Positions 23,710 to 37,200 of a stretch of 64,000 nt of DNA are shown in pieces. Below the pieces are notes generated by a model. That model searched no databases. It was given only the letters and a program-made list of their open reading frames with translations, and was not told where the DNA came from. The position numbers were made by a program, and so were the translations under genes. Source of the DNA: Petrosia ficiformis (taxonomy: Eukaryota; Porifera; Demospongiae; Haplosclerida; Petrosiidae); NCBI GenBank assembly GCA_947044365.1, contig OX345638.1, positions 2,300,701 to 2,364,700 on the forward strand. The letters are read 5' to 3'. How positions within the stretch are numbered: the first letter of the stretch is position 1; each line of letters opens with the position of its first letter.

Positions 23710-26700
23710 CTCTCTTGTCATAAGAATGGTTTCGACTGACTAGCACTTTCTTCAAAAAAGAAACCATGGCTCCCGAGGCCAAAAACTTCTCAGGAAGTGG
23801 TAGAGAAGCAAAATAGTCAAAATCTACAGCGAATGGGTTTGGAGGAGAAGGTGTTGTGCAAATGGTTACCAGTTCAGCTATGATTTCCCAAGGTGGAATA
23901 TCTAGAAATAATAAGAAAAAGTAATGATTTAAATTCATCATTAACTGCGACTGTACAAGTGAAAATTAGTCTTACTTGAATTTCAAGCTTTACCACATGA
24001 TTATGTTCAACCACTCATTTCTCAGCCAACTAGTACCAGAATCTATACAAAATCTGGTATCTAGGTAGGACAAGACTGTATCTCAATGAGTTGAAAGTTT
24101 TATTAGGTTTGCTAACAAGATGACTGAAAAATTATCAATTGAACAAACCACTTTGAAAAAATTGAAAATCACATAAGACTGATTTTCGAATGCACAGTCC
24201 TTAATTTACTATGATGTCAAAATGAATTTGCATTCACTGCTTAATCTTTATCAACTACAATGTCTGAGGAAGATAGGAGAGTTTTTTTATATCTTATATT
24301 GAGCACTGATCGTAGGACCTCATCAGACATTTTGTTGTCCCATGACTCACAAGTATCAGCAGTATCATCATGAAGGTTATGTCTACCTGGATTCTAAACG
24401 TTTAATAGAAAATTTAATCTTTGCTAACGAGTTATGCTCCATATGGCATTGTCTACATACTATACTACATATAAGTTCACTGTGGTATAAATTTGTAGGG
24501 CTTTATATCATCACGCTTATAACATGAAGCAGATAAGAAGTTCTGACCTCTTTTTAAATAAGCTGCATAGAACAAGGATTCTGCAAAATCCTGAAATTTG
24601 AAAACTAAAAAACAAAAATGGCATGGATACTGTGATTTGTTGTGATCAAAGTTGTTTTGCTATTCAATACAATAGACAGTTCTGTATTACTCGGGTGATC
24701 ACCGTTTTATAAAGTGAAAAGTGTCATAAATGTCTTACCTGTCTTATGATGTCTTTAGCGCAAGTCTTAGAGACCTCTCTGTGCTTTGCTAGCCACTGTT
24801 AAATAAATTGTTAATCACTACTTTTAACGATTACGATTTAATTGCATTTTTCTCTAAATGAAGTATTTGTGACTACACCAGGGTTAATCGCTCACTGTAG
24901 CTTTGTCTTTTACATGATTGGGATGTATAATACATCAAATTTAATGCTAAATTCAGGTAACACAAACAATCATTTTTTAATCTTAATCCATAAGACTGGT
25001 TTTCGCAAAGCTAGTCACATATATTGCACAGCTTTCTTCATCTAAAGTTCAACTCTTTTTTCAAATACAATAAGTGCATATTATGTATTCTGTTGGGCAA
25101 TAATGGAATATATCACAAACATTACAATATTATTGACTACCATGCTTGTAGTTAATTGACCAATGAAATTGCTCAAAATGAGGTTAATAAATCTCATATC
25201 AAACCTCCTGGAGAGGTTCAATATTATATTGAAACCTCCCGGGATTATTTTCCCGGGATTGTATAATAATTTTTTCAGAGTTGTCATTGATTTATTATAT
25301 ATAATGGTTTATAAATTACACATTAAAAGATTATTACCTTCGCTGAGTATATAGTAATTGTATTACATGATTTTGGTCTTACTGCAATTAAATAATAGGT
25401 AATCCCACAAAACGTTATAATATATGCAGTTGAAGCATACTCAGAGTTTTTGATAGGTTTTAAAGCATGGGCCAATTGGCTTAAAAATGGTTAATGTGTG
25501 TACCATTGGGAATACATCTTGAGCCAATTAACGAAGACTTAATGCTGTTAGTGACAATATACTCATAATTAACTGCGCCACTGGCCCAAAGAGAAAACTG
25601 TGCAGTGCCAAATAAGAATTTCTTTGGGCCAATGATGTGCCATATGAGCTTATCAAAAACACTGAGCATACTATATTATAACACTTAATCTTGAGCCATA
25701 TGCTCTGAAAACAAGGATCAGAATTATTGTCTTTAAAAAATGAGCCTATTTTTGCATTAATCGCAAAACTTAATTTTCAATATTACACAACTCTACAATA
25801 CAATTTCAACTACATGTATACTGATTTTAAATCTTACTTTTATCTTTCCATGTTGATGTTGTTTTTAGTTGCAATGGAAAATCTTTCTCTGAGGTATCGT
25901 CACTAGAGAAACGCACTAATCTGTCATGATTAGAGCGAATCCATACATATGGACAATTATATCGTGCATAACCAGCAATGAGGAACATAGTATAATCCTC
26001 TTCCTATAGATACATGTAAATATGTAGATGAATAGATGAATAATTAAATAAATAGATGCGTGAATAAAAAATAAATGCATGGATGCTTAGATGGATATGT
26101 TTGGTAAAGGGAAGGATTATTGAAAATAAAGCCTCTGTCTTTCCATTTATCTATCCTATCCTATCCTATCCATCCATCCATCCATCCATCCATCCATCTA
26201 TCCATCTATCCATCCATTCATCTATTCATTTATCCACCCACCCACCCATCCATCCATCGATCCATCCATCCATCCATCCATCCATCCATTCATCCATCCA
26301 TCCATTCATCCATCCATCCATCCACCCATCCATCCATCCATCCATTCATTCACCCATCCATTCATCCATCCATCCATCCACCCACCCATCCACCCATCCA
26401 TCCATCCATCCATCCATCCATCCATCCATCCATCCATCCATTCATCTATTCATTCATCCATCCATCCTCCCACCCATCCACCCACCCATCTATCCATCCA
26501 TCCATCCATCCATTCATCCATTCATCCATCCATCCATCCACCCATCCATCCATTCATCCATCCATCCATTCATCCATCCATCCATCCATCCATCCATCCA
26601 TCCACCCATCCATTCATCCATCCATCCATCCATCCATCCATTCATCCATCCATCCATTCATCCATTCATCTATCCATCCATCCATTCATCCATTCATCTA

Positions 26701-28085
26701 TCCATCCATCCATTCATCCATCCATCCACCCATCCATCCATCCATCCATCTTACATAATCCTGTTCAGTTTCACTGGGACTAGCTGGAGGAAGTCCTACA
26801 TTAATAAATCCATACCCACTGAGTCTAAAATTAATAATCATATGAGTATCATGTGACAGTCATATGACATACATGTATATACCTTCGTTGTTGATTCCGA
26901 CTCATCATGAGTGACGTTCTAATATGTAAAAAAGGAATTCTATACCTTTATCCATCACTACACTAGAATGTATACTAACTAGACAACCATAACAATAGCA
27001 AGTGATTATATAATATTTATTGTCAAGTGAAGATTCTATTACTACACAGAATGAAGTACTCCATACATATCCAATAGTGCCACAGTCAGGGTGATCCCTG
27101 TAGCTTTATGGGATCCAAAAGTACTTTTGGATCACATTCTAGTAGTGTTGTTTCAGTTAACTATAACTATAACTAAAACTAAAACCCATTTTAGTAAGAC
27201 ATTATGACTTTTAGTTAACTAATTTAAAATAGAATCAAAATACAAGCCAATGACTATAACTATGTAACTAAACAAAACATGGTCAATAATGAGAACTTTT
27301 AGTTAGTTAACTAAACTAAAACTCTTTTAGTAAGCGTAATATTTAAGTCAATCCACTATAACAGACATACTACAACTATAGCTAAAAGAGCTCATTTTTG
27401 TCAAACTAAAACAACACTAATCTAGTCATAAGTGTATTTATAGACATACGAATCTTTTGGTAAAGGTTCTTGTCCATATCTTCCAAATGAACTGGCTGGT
27501 GAATTACTGGCTGATAATAGAATTGGTATGGTTGGTTCGTTTATTATACTACAAATCATTTCTTCTCTTCCTCGTAAATGAGTTGCAAAATATCTAAAAC
27601 CCTGAAATTAAGATTGAGATTTGTCAATACCGGAGGAAGGGAAAGTGGTTTCAATCTGTTTACCAAACATCTTACATAAATAATATAATATATATATACA
27701 TGTATGACACATGTAGTCTCGGTACTCGACCCCTTTGCATAGACAGGAAAGGGTCTGGTATCGCACACATCATACCCCTTTCCCCATTTCGGGAAACCCG
27801 CATGTGTATTGTGTATACACAGTAATTAAGTAATTAAATTCTTTTGAGACAACTCTATGATGCGTGCAATACCAGACCTCTTCCTCTCTATGCAAAGGGG
27901 GCGAGTACCAAGACTATGTCACATCTACATTATAATATGTATGTACATACGTAGCATATATATGTACCTTTACACACCCAACTTTCAATAGTTCAGAGAG
28001 AAAATCATTCAGTTTTTTCTTCTCAGCCTGTGTTTATAATTACATAGTATTGAATAATGAAATACACTACTAAGTCCCTTACCAT
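23710..28085 (-). CDS. Unidentified gene, duplicate copy 2 (longer copy)
   Basis: Minus-strand exons in phase: ATG 28085-28083 (exon ends right after ATG, donor GTAAGG), 28027-27968, 27601-27450, 26918-26883, 26824-26755, 26003-25838, 23901-23710. The protein begins [20 protein letters not shown], continues [59 protein letters not shown], then [20 protein letters not shown] and [20 protein letters not shown]. There is no signal peptide, no membrane segment and no family I recognise; it looks like a soluble helical scaffold. After 23710 (phase-1 donor GTATGTG) no convincing next exon was found, so the 3' end is missing or undetected. It starts 127 bp from the CEP295-like gene on the other strand and probably shares its promoter. 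The first five coding exons are duplicated at 10058-11482. Confidence 0.6.
25442..25664. mobile_element. hAT-like MITE family C, copy 1, with perfect 8-bp target duplication
   Basis: Ends CAGAGTTTTTGATAGG and CTTATCAAAAACACTG. It is flanked by identical AGCATACT at 25434-25441 and 25665-25672. The interior (GGGCCAATTGGCTTAAAAAT, CACTGGCCCAAAGAGAAAAC) is non-coding. Other copies are at 40565-40779, 58672-58895 and 60100-60309. Confidence 0.93.
26160..26752. repeat. (ATCC)n microsatellite
   Basis: About 590 bp of CATC/CATT units. Open plus-strand frames through it (Ile-His-Pro-Ser repeats) are artefacts. It abuts the donor of the exon ending at 26755. Confidence 0.97.
27143..27421. mobile_element. 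MITE family B, copy in duplicated intron
   Basis: Occupies the same intron as the copy at 10461-10854, so it was present before the segmental duplication. It has the same AACTAAAACAACACTAA end. Confidence 0.8.
27713..27925. mobile_element. MITE with GTCT(C/T)GGTACTCG ends
   Basis: About 210 bp with roughly 55-bp imperfect inverted repeats (CTTTGCATAGACAGGAAAGG against the complement of CCTCTTCCTCTCTATGCAAA). Only a remnant (GTGGGTACCAAGACTATG) is present at the matching position of the other duplicate, near 11290. Confidence 0.75.
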
Positions 28086-28212
28086 TTTTTGATTAATTAA
28101 AATTAATAATTAATAATAATTTGTTATTAATAACTAATTACAATTAATCAATTATTATTATTACTTTAAAAATGGCGGGAGTTTGAATAAAGCCACAGAA
28201 ATAAATCAAATA
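28086..28212. promoter_or_regulatory. Candidate bidirectional promoter
   Basis: 127 bp between two divergent start codons (28085 minus, 28213 plus). It is very AT-rich (ATTAATTA runs) with one GGCGGGA at 28174-28180, resembling an E2F site, as would suit a cell-cycle-regulated centriole gene. Activity is inferred. Confidence 0.5.
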
Positions 28213-31200
28213 ATGTCTACCTCTAGCTCTGTACCAGCACGTAGATACGTCAAACTTAGTCCCAACGAACAAGTATGACATTTCTTGCTAGTGAAACTAA
28301 TCTCATTTATGTTACATATGACTATACATGTATATATTATCTGGTTAATCTGTAGGCTGCTTTGATTCAAAAAAGAAGGGAAGAAAAACGAAGAACAAGA
28401 CTTCTACAAGTACGTGTTCATACTTGTCTATGTAACCAGTCACTGTATTATGTCATGCAGTATAGCTGTAAGGATTGTGTATGGACAGCTTATAGTGGGT
28501 GGAGTGCAGGATTTGTTACTATTTATAGTAATGATATAGAAACAGCCTAACTATGTATTACATGTATACATGTAAGTACCACGTGTTTGTTAGGTACGAG
28601 AACAAGAAAAGGAATTTGCACGTCAAGTACGAGAGAATGTTCAACGAAAGCGAGAAGAAGAGAGGAAAGTACTAGAAAAGCATCTCCAGGTACTAATTTC
28701 ATGATGAGAGAAGGTTGTGCACATGTCACTGTACATCATGGGAATTAGATCAATATTATGGACTATAATAATTATTACATGCTGGCTAAAAGTTTACTCA
28801 TCATGTAATATACCCCTATAATACTGACTAATTTTCCACATTGACATGCAGTGACACATGCGGAACCTTCTCTGTTTCATAATGAAACACTTTTGTAGCA
28901 TGTGATAATCATGTGACTTTTAATAAAGGAACAAACTGCTAAAAGCCATCAGGATGAGCTACATCGTTTGGAACAAGAGCTAATAACTCGGTATAGTTAT
29001 ATTGGTCAAGGACACAGAGATGCTATTGATATTGGACAGGTATATACAATGTAATTATGTGTGTAATTATGTACATGTATATACATTATATACATGTATA
29101 TTATGTATTATATTGTACCTGATATTAAAATTATGTACTATCATAGCAGGATTTGTCAAGGGGGCAAACAGGAATTTAAAGAGGGGGGGGGGGGTTGGGG
29201 AGCTACAGGGTTATCATAGTGTGCATATTGGCAAACAAATTCCTAGGGAAGGCAAAACTCTAGCAAGGGGAGTGAGTAAAGTACACTGTACTTTTAATGT
29301 ACTACACAGTATTACACTTTAGTACTGTACTATCACTTACAGTTGACTATCACCTTATTAAAGTGTAGCTGTCGTCATAGTATGTAAACTTAATAAAGTC
29401 TGGTACTGTACATATACATATACTAGTGCTCCGGCCAGAAATCAATATTTAAATGAGTACTATGGCACATGAAGTGTGGAAGAAAATTTTTTCGGTAATT
29501 ATTTATTAATTAATGATGTGGTCTTTTATCGTTTCTGAAGGCAGGCTATAGACATGTGGAAAATTATGTTTTTACAATCAATTGAAATTCATGTGTATAT
29601 ATGTATACTTTAGGAAGAACAAAGATTACAAGAGTTACGTCTTCTACTGACAGCTCAACAGAGGTATTCATTATCGTTTTAGTAATAAAACAGCATTAGT
29701 ACGAGTTATTAAATTATTGAAACAAATTCGCACATAAATTAGATACATGAAATAGTGTATAATATTGTATAATATACATGTAGGCTGTATTAGAGTAAGC
29801 ATATGGTTGGTTATAGGTTGCTGTACATGCATGACTTAAGACTGGTCCACACAATGACGCAAAGCTTTGCATTTCTTTGCGTCAAGTCAATGTGTTGTAT
29901 TGTAAACACAGTATGCTTTCTTCAACATCATCAGACACAATGTAACACGAGGATAGGATCTCATTCTACATTGTATCTTTGTGCCTGTTGTGTTTATCCA
30001 ATCAGTTTTCAGGATTTTATCACAACACAACAGACCCAATTCAAGGCTTTGCATCATTATGCATGTATGAACCCAGCTTGGGTTCATACAAGTTTAATAA
30101 TGTATAACCCAGCTTGGGTTATACATTATTAAACTTCAGTTAAAATCACTAACATGGAGCTACGTGTAATTAGAAATACTTGCATTATACAGGACTATGG
30201 CAAAGAAGAGACAACTTGCAGCCATGAAAGAAGTAAGTTAAGTAACATCTGAAGTTTTATTGAATTTTTATATTTTACAGTTGTCTGAAAACCAATTGAG
30301 ATCTGTGACAAATCAAGATAAAGTCCTTAATAGTAGATCCATTGCTTTACGTACAGAGAAAGAAAGATCTCGGAAAATAGTATCCAAACCTCATCAACAG
30401 TCTTCAATATTAGTAATGGTTAGTTGTACAAAGTACATGTACATGTAATATGTACTAATACGTTTTAAAGTACATGTACATGTAATATGTATGTACTAAT
30501 ACGTTTTAAAGTACATGTAATATGTACTAATACTTTTTAAAGTACCTGTACATGTATATATGTATAGTCGCTACTGTATTAAAAGGGAAGTACTCAGTGA
30601 AGACTCGAGTGAGTTTTCTGATTGTACAAAACTACATACATGAACATTAATTAGGTTCTGGTTAAAGTTACACTATACAATCTATATAGACATTTTATAT
30701 ACCATAAGCTAAACATAATGCTGCAATACTGAACAGTCTTTTGGATACAAGTACATGTACAGGTGCTTTAATAATGTACTTCAGTACAAGACTACAGGTA
30801 CTACGAGCGCCGTCGGGACGGGACCCTCGCCTACGTGGCAAAGTAATACAAAGCACTCCATTTTTAAAAAATATATAATGAAGTGTATGAAACAAACAAC
30901 ACTTTTGTTACATGGAATAGAAATACAAATTTGATAACATTTGTGGGCATTAATTAAAACTGTTATAATATATATATATATAACTTTATATCCTAAAAGA
31001 CAAAATAAGAATATCAATGAAAGAAATGTATAATTTGTATATATATCTTACATCTTATTCTCTGTTTTCCTTCGAAAAAGTTCTCAAGTCTACCTCTAAA
31101 GTCTCCGTGTGAAAACGAATCACCTCTACCACGTGTTTAGTATGCAAGCATGCACATACACATGTACGTGCACATACCTGTAGGTGGAGCTAGGTAGCTC

Positions 31201-34200
31201 TCTATCTTGCATCAATGGTGATGTAGTAGCAACCATTACATCGATTGTTTTGGTGGTTTGAAGTGTTTCTTGACTAGCGACAGCCATGCAAGAGGATCAC
31301 TTGTGTTTTGTGTGTCTATATTTACTCTCGTTATTGCCCTCGTTTCATCTTAAAGTCGTGAAACGGTAACTGTGAGTTATAAAACTTGTCATAACTTTAG
31401 AACAAAAAGGTTTTAGAAGAATTTCTGTTTTTTTCCTTGTATAATTTGAAGTGTACCAGTACCCCTTTTGAAATGTCAATGTTTTTAATTTTCAAGAAAA
31501 ATTGCTAACACACAGACACACAGACAAAACGATTACCGTACCCTTCCGCCTACGCTACACGGCGAGGGTAAATATTAGTATCTTACTGGTCCCATGTCTA
31601 ATATGTACATATCAATTTAATAATTACATTGCTCATTCAATGAACTGTATATTTTGTATACTGTACATATTATTATTTACTTAAACTTCAGTTCAAGTAC
31701 ATGTACATAATTATATCTGTAAATGACACAAGCATACATGTATATGTGTACATACATACATGTATATGTGTACATACATACATGTGTATGTGTACATACA
31801 TACATGTATATGTGTACATACATACATGTGTATGTGTACATACATACATGTATATGTGTACAGTACATACATGTATATGTGTACATACATACATGTATAT
31901 GTGTACAGTACATACATGTATATGTGTACAGTACATACATGTACATGTATATGTTTACAGTACATACACACATGTACATGTACATGTGTACATACATACA
32001 TGCATGTGTACATACATACAATAGTGAATACATGTATATATGTACAGTACATACATGTACATGTACATGTGTACATACATACAATACATGTACATGTATA
32101 TGTGTACATACAATACATACATACATGTACATGTGTACATGTATTAGGAACTAGATCCACATTTGTGTCCTCATCTTGGTACTAAAAGAGTGAGAGGAGT
32201 AGAATGCTTTGCATCGACTTACTTTCATCTTCCTGATAATCTAGTTCATAAGGAATCGACATCAGATACTTATAAGGTGAGTCAACTACATGTACAGTAC
32301 ATGTGTATCATGATATTCACTAGTACATGTATTTTTATCCTCTTTACAAAGCCTGATGCCAATCAAGCTGCTCAACAAGTGAGTATTGAACTAAAGGAAC
32401 ATGAAAAGGTACATGTATTAATAGTACACATGTATATGTATATGCAGGTACATGTACAATCAGGGGTATGGAAACAATCGGTGATTCAAGGCATTGTCCA
32501 ATAAATCTAGTGAATGTCCGGAAAATTGGTGTATGCAAAATATATGGGAAGCAGGACAATGGTGGTGACAATAGGTCAAAATGTCCAGTAATTGGCTAAT
32601 GTTTTCACACCCCTGTGTTCATGACATACAATGATGTACAAGTGCATCGGTATGATAATATCAGTAAGTACATGTACATACATGTACATGCATGTACATA
32701 AATGATGTCATCTATCAGTGGTGAGATGTTACTGTAATTAGCTAGCTACATGTACATGTATGTACTGGGCAAAGTTGAATAATTAATGTCATTTAACTAG
32801 TTCACCTAACCCAAGGGCCATACAGACACTCAGTGCAATACTGGTACTTGCATTTGAGGCCAAAAGGCTGGAATATGTTTATATACATGTATGTACAGGG
32901 GAGGCAAATGCCCTCTGCTCCTCTAAATGAATCTTTAATACATGTGTAAAGTTTAAAGGGTATCTTTTCATTTATTATACACTTACATGTACATGTAGCA
33001 TGTGGCTGCTCTTCATCAAGAACAACAAGAAACAGCATGGCTGAGACACAAACATGCACTAGCAAAAGTCAAGCTAGAGAAGGTAGTTCATTATTGAAAG
33101 TTCAAAGTTCATTTCATACTATTGTATATAACTCGTAGGACAAAGTTGATATTATTAAAGATCTTAGCTTACTTATGAGGGAAGACAGAACACAAAGACA
33201 ACGAGTTATACAACATATACCAGTAAGTACATGTACATGTGCATACATGTATATACATGTAATACAAATGTATGTACATGTAATACAAAATGTATGTACA
33301 TGTACATATACATGTAGGTAGGGCTGAGATGTGAAGTGTTATACATGTACATATACATCAAAGTATTACATGTAGCTACTGAAATATTGTTAGTATTTTC
33401 TGGTTTTCACTACTAGTCAAACCTGTTTCAACCTGTACAACAAAGAGTCCAAGAACAAGAAGTACAACAATGTGAAATGGAACATGCATTTGAGAAACTT
33501 TTAACTGGTAGAAATAAACTGTGTACAAATGAACTTTACATGTACATGTAAATGTATATACTACATGTCATGTACATGTATGTTTATGTACACAGGTGCA
33601 TGTACATGTACATGTATACACATGTATTGTATATACGTATTATAACATGCATACATGTACATGTATATACTATGTTTATGTACACAGGTGCATGTATACA
33701 CATGTATTGTATATACGTATTATAACATGCATACATGTACATGTACATGTATATACTATGTTTATGTACACAGGTGCATGTATACACATGTATTGTATAT
33801 ACGTATTATAACATGCATACATGTACATGTACATGTATATACTATGTTTATGTACACAGGTGCATGTATACACATGTATTGTATATACGTATTATAACAT
33901 GCATACATGTACAGGTACATGTATATACTATGTTTATGTACACAGGTGCATGTATACACATGTATTGTATATACGTATTATAACATGCATACATGTACAT
34001 GTACATGTATATACTATGTTTATGTACACAGGTGCATGTATACACATGTATTGTATATACGTATTGTAACATGCATACATGTACATGTACATGTATATAC
34101 TATGTTTATGTACACAGGTGCATGTATACACATGTACTGTATATACGTATTGTAACATGCATACATGTACATGTACATGTATATACTATGTTTATGTACA

Positions 34201-37200
34201 CAGGTGCATGTATACACATGTATTGTATATACGTATTATAACAGGCATACATGTACATGTATATACTATGTTTATGTACACAGGTGCATGTATACACATG
34301 TATTGTATATACGTATTGTAACATGCATACATGTACATGTATTATATATAATTATACATGTACATATATATACATGTATATATATATATATATCATTTTA
34401 GGAGGTTTATCTGGTAAATCTATGTCTTCACAACTGACTTCAGTAACAACACCAGCTCCATCTAATTTACTACCAGCTACTCCTCAACCTCACTTCAATC
34501 ATCTCACACCAGTATCTCCCCCAATACATCCATCTCGAAATGTCAGTACAACAGACGAGGATGACAACGATAGCGAGGAAGTAAAAGAACATTTGAGGAT
34601 GGTCCCTCCTGTTGTTATTCCATTTGTTAAACCAACACAAGATATAGAATTGAGTATTGAAACACTCACTCCTTCCATTAACCCATCTGAAAGTTCTATT
34701 AGTCGAGGAAGAGATGAGGATAGTACTTTAGTCACATCTACTGAAACTCAGTCAGAGAGACAAGACATTGGAGACTCTACTCAGTGTAAGTTAGGATACT
34801 TCTGTTTAAAGTTCTGTATATTATTAGGATACTTTAGGAAATGCATTGTGTTGGGATGGTTTTATCATAGATTGTATAGACTGCGTATACGGGATTGGAA
34901 ACTGATCACATGAGCAATACTAAATGATTGAAAACGCGGCGGACAACGTCTGTAACAGCCGTTCCCATACTTTCTCGTTAGCGGGAGAGAAAAGCAGAGT
35001 ATTCTACAGCAACTAAAACTGTCCTTGTACTCGAATTATTGTTTATAGGTACGTTTACAGTATTTGGTGCTACTCACAGATCTATTATCGTCAATTCCAT
35101 TTAATTTATGTGACCTTTTTGGTATTGCATTGCTACACTACTACCGCTTTTATGTTGCAGCAATACACTTCTGAACGTTTGTGTACCTATAACTACTAGT
35201 GTTACTGATTTTACTATGTATTACTTGCATGCAGAGGTAGACAAGAGCATGCTTAATGAGAATATACCTCTTTGTAGTAGGAAATCCAACATAATTATTT
35301 TTAAACCTCTGTATCATGCTAATAACCTGGAGTGAAACTGGGTAAGTTTTGTGTACCTTTAGCTGTCCCTGTAACTACTCTACTAACCTGTATAGTGCAT
35401 TAATAACAAGGTTAATGTACCGTTTACTAGAATGAACCCTTTCTTCGTCAATACAATTGGATATCTGCGCATGCAGTTAGTACCAGCTCCACCCAAATTG
35501 GCTGCAGCTGATTTGTGCAGTAATGATCAACAATCACATGCATTTTTAATACACACAAATTACTTCTGAATAATTATAATAACTATCATTATAAATAATA
35601 TAATTATAAATAGTATACCAACTAATTAAGAATGCCCCAGAAACTTAGAATAAAAAACCAAGAAAGGAAGAGAAAAACCATGACAGTATCAATACCACTC
35701 CACTTGTTACATAATCCACCTGCCTTGGGCTACACCTACATATCCCCAACTCTTTTGTGATTTCTCCCTTGATCTTGTTACCAACTTGCGATCATGCTTC
35801 ACATCTAAAAAAAACTGTCAAAAAGAGAGAGAATTAATGTGGGGCCATTACCATAGGTTACGTTGTACACCTGAATTTTATATTAAATGGCATGACTTCA
35901 TGCTTAAATCTATCAAATGCAAACCATCACCAACATTTTACCAGTACACAACCTATGAAGTTGAAATAAATACTATGTATGAAGGTAACCATCTACACAA
36001 GTCAAAGCATGTTATGGATAAACAGGGCTTACTATAGGCAGTATTAAACAATGCCGATGTACTTTTCCAATGGTGTTTGCTCTCTTCAGATCAAAGATGA
36101 TGTAATACACGAATTACTGAAAATCATGGCAGATATTTATATAACTATTCATGGATTCTTTTGCCACCTCCTGCATAGAAATATATAAACAATCCATGCA
36201 CAAGGGTCTTCAGAGATCAAAAGGCTTTTAAGAAAGGAACTATTTAAATCAAAACTAGCTTAATACTATATAATATATAACAATACTTGTATCATTATAA
36301 TTATATATGTGTTATATATATCATGTTTCAGAGGTCTATATGCGTTATATAAACCTGCCACGAGGTAAGATATCACCCGAGGGTGATATCATCCGAGTTG
36401 GCAGGTTTATATAACGCATATAGACAGATGAAACATGTTATATCTGATATATTTTAGAATGAGATTCATACCTTGGATTGTCCTGCAAGAGATTGTCATT
36501 GAGTCCGTAAGAAATCGCCATCGAGTTTCACAAGGTTGATATTTTAAAATATCAACCTATTTTGAGGTTTATACGAGAAATATAAACTTACACGCCCCAT
36601 AGAAATGTATGGGCTATGAATCTCATTATGAGATATAATATATATATATATAATTATATATATTTATAATAATCATACATACATTCACCATTTGTTTTGT
36701 AGATACTTATAACAATATATAAGACAATAATAATGACAAATACTCACATTTTAGCATATCTTCAATTGTTAATCACTACAGGAACCAGACAAAAATATAA
36801 TACTTCAAATCTCTTCTGCCAGTGGAACAGCTCCACGTCTTAGAATGTTTCTAATTAAAGCGCGTTGTATATAACAGAGGTTGGCCGCATTACGTCATCA
36901 GTTTCCAATCCTGTATACGCAGTCTATACAATCTATGGTTTTATCTAGTATTCACTTTATACATTATCCACCAATATTAGCACTTGTGATATCATCAATG
37001 TGATCACGTACATATAACTGCTGATGGCACATATACATGTAGCTCTGAATCAGCAGCTTTGGCACTGACACTGATAGTGATCCCAGTATCATTATTCTTA
37101 ACACACATACATGTACATGAACACACAGTATTGGTCTTATTGCATGTGTACTACTGTACTTCAGTATTAACAATCTCTCCAATCTGCTCCTCTCTGTCTT

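Noticed and set aside
26083..26856. 257-codon frame of Ile-His-Pro-Ser repeats
   Set aside because: Pure (ATCC)n microsatellite; the real exon in this area is on the minus strand.
28172..28186. ATGGCGGGAGTTTGA as start of the CEP295-like gene
   Set aside because: It stops after four codons; ATG at 28213 gives a frame that joins all later exons.
33590..34345. Second CRISPR-like array
   Set aside because: 86-bp units without unique spacers; eukaryotic minisatellite.
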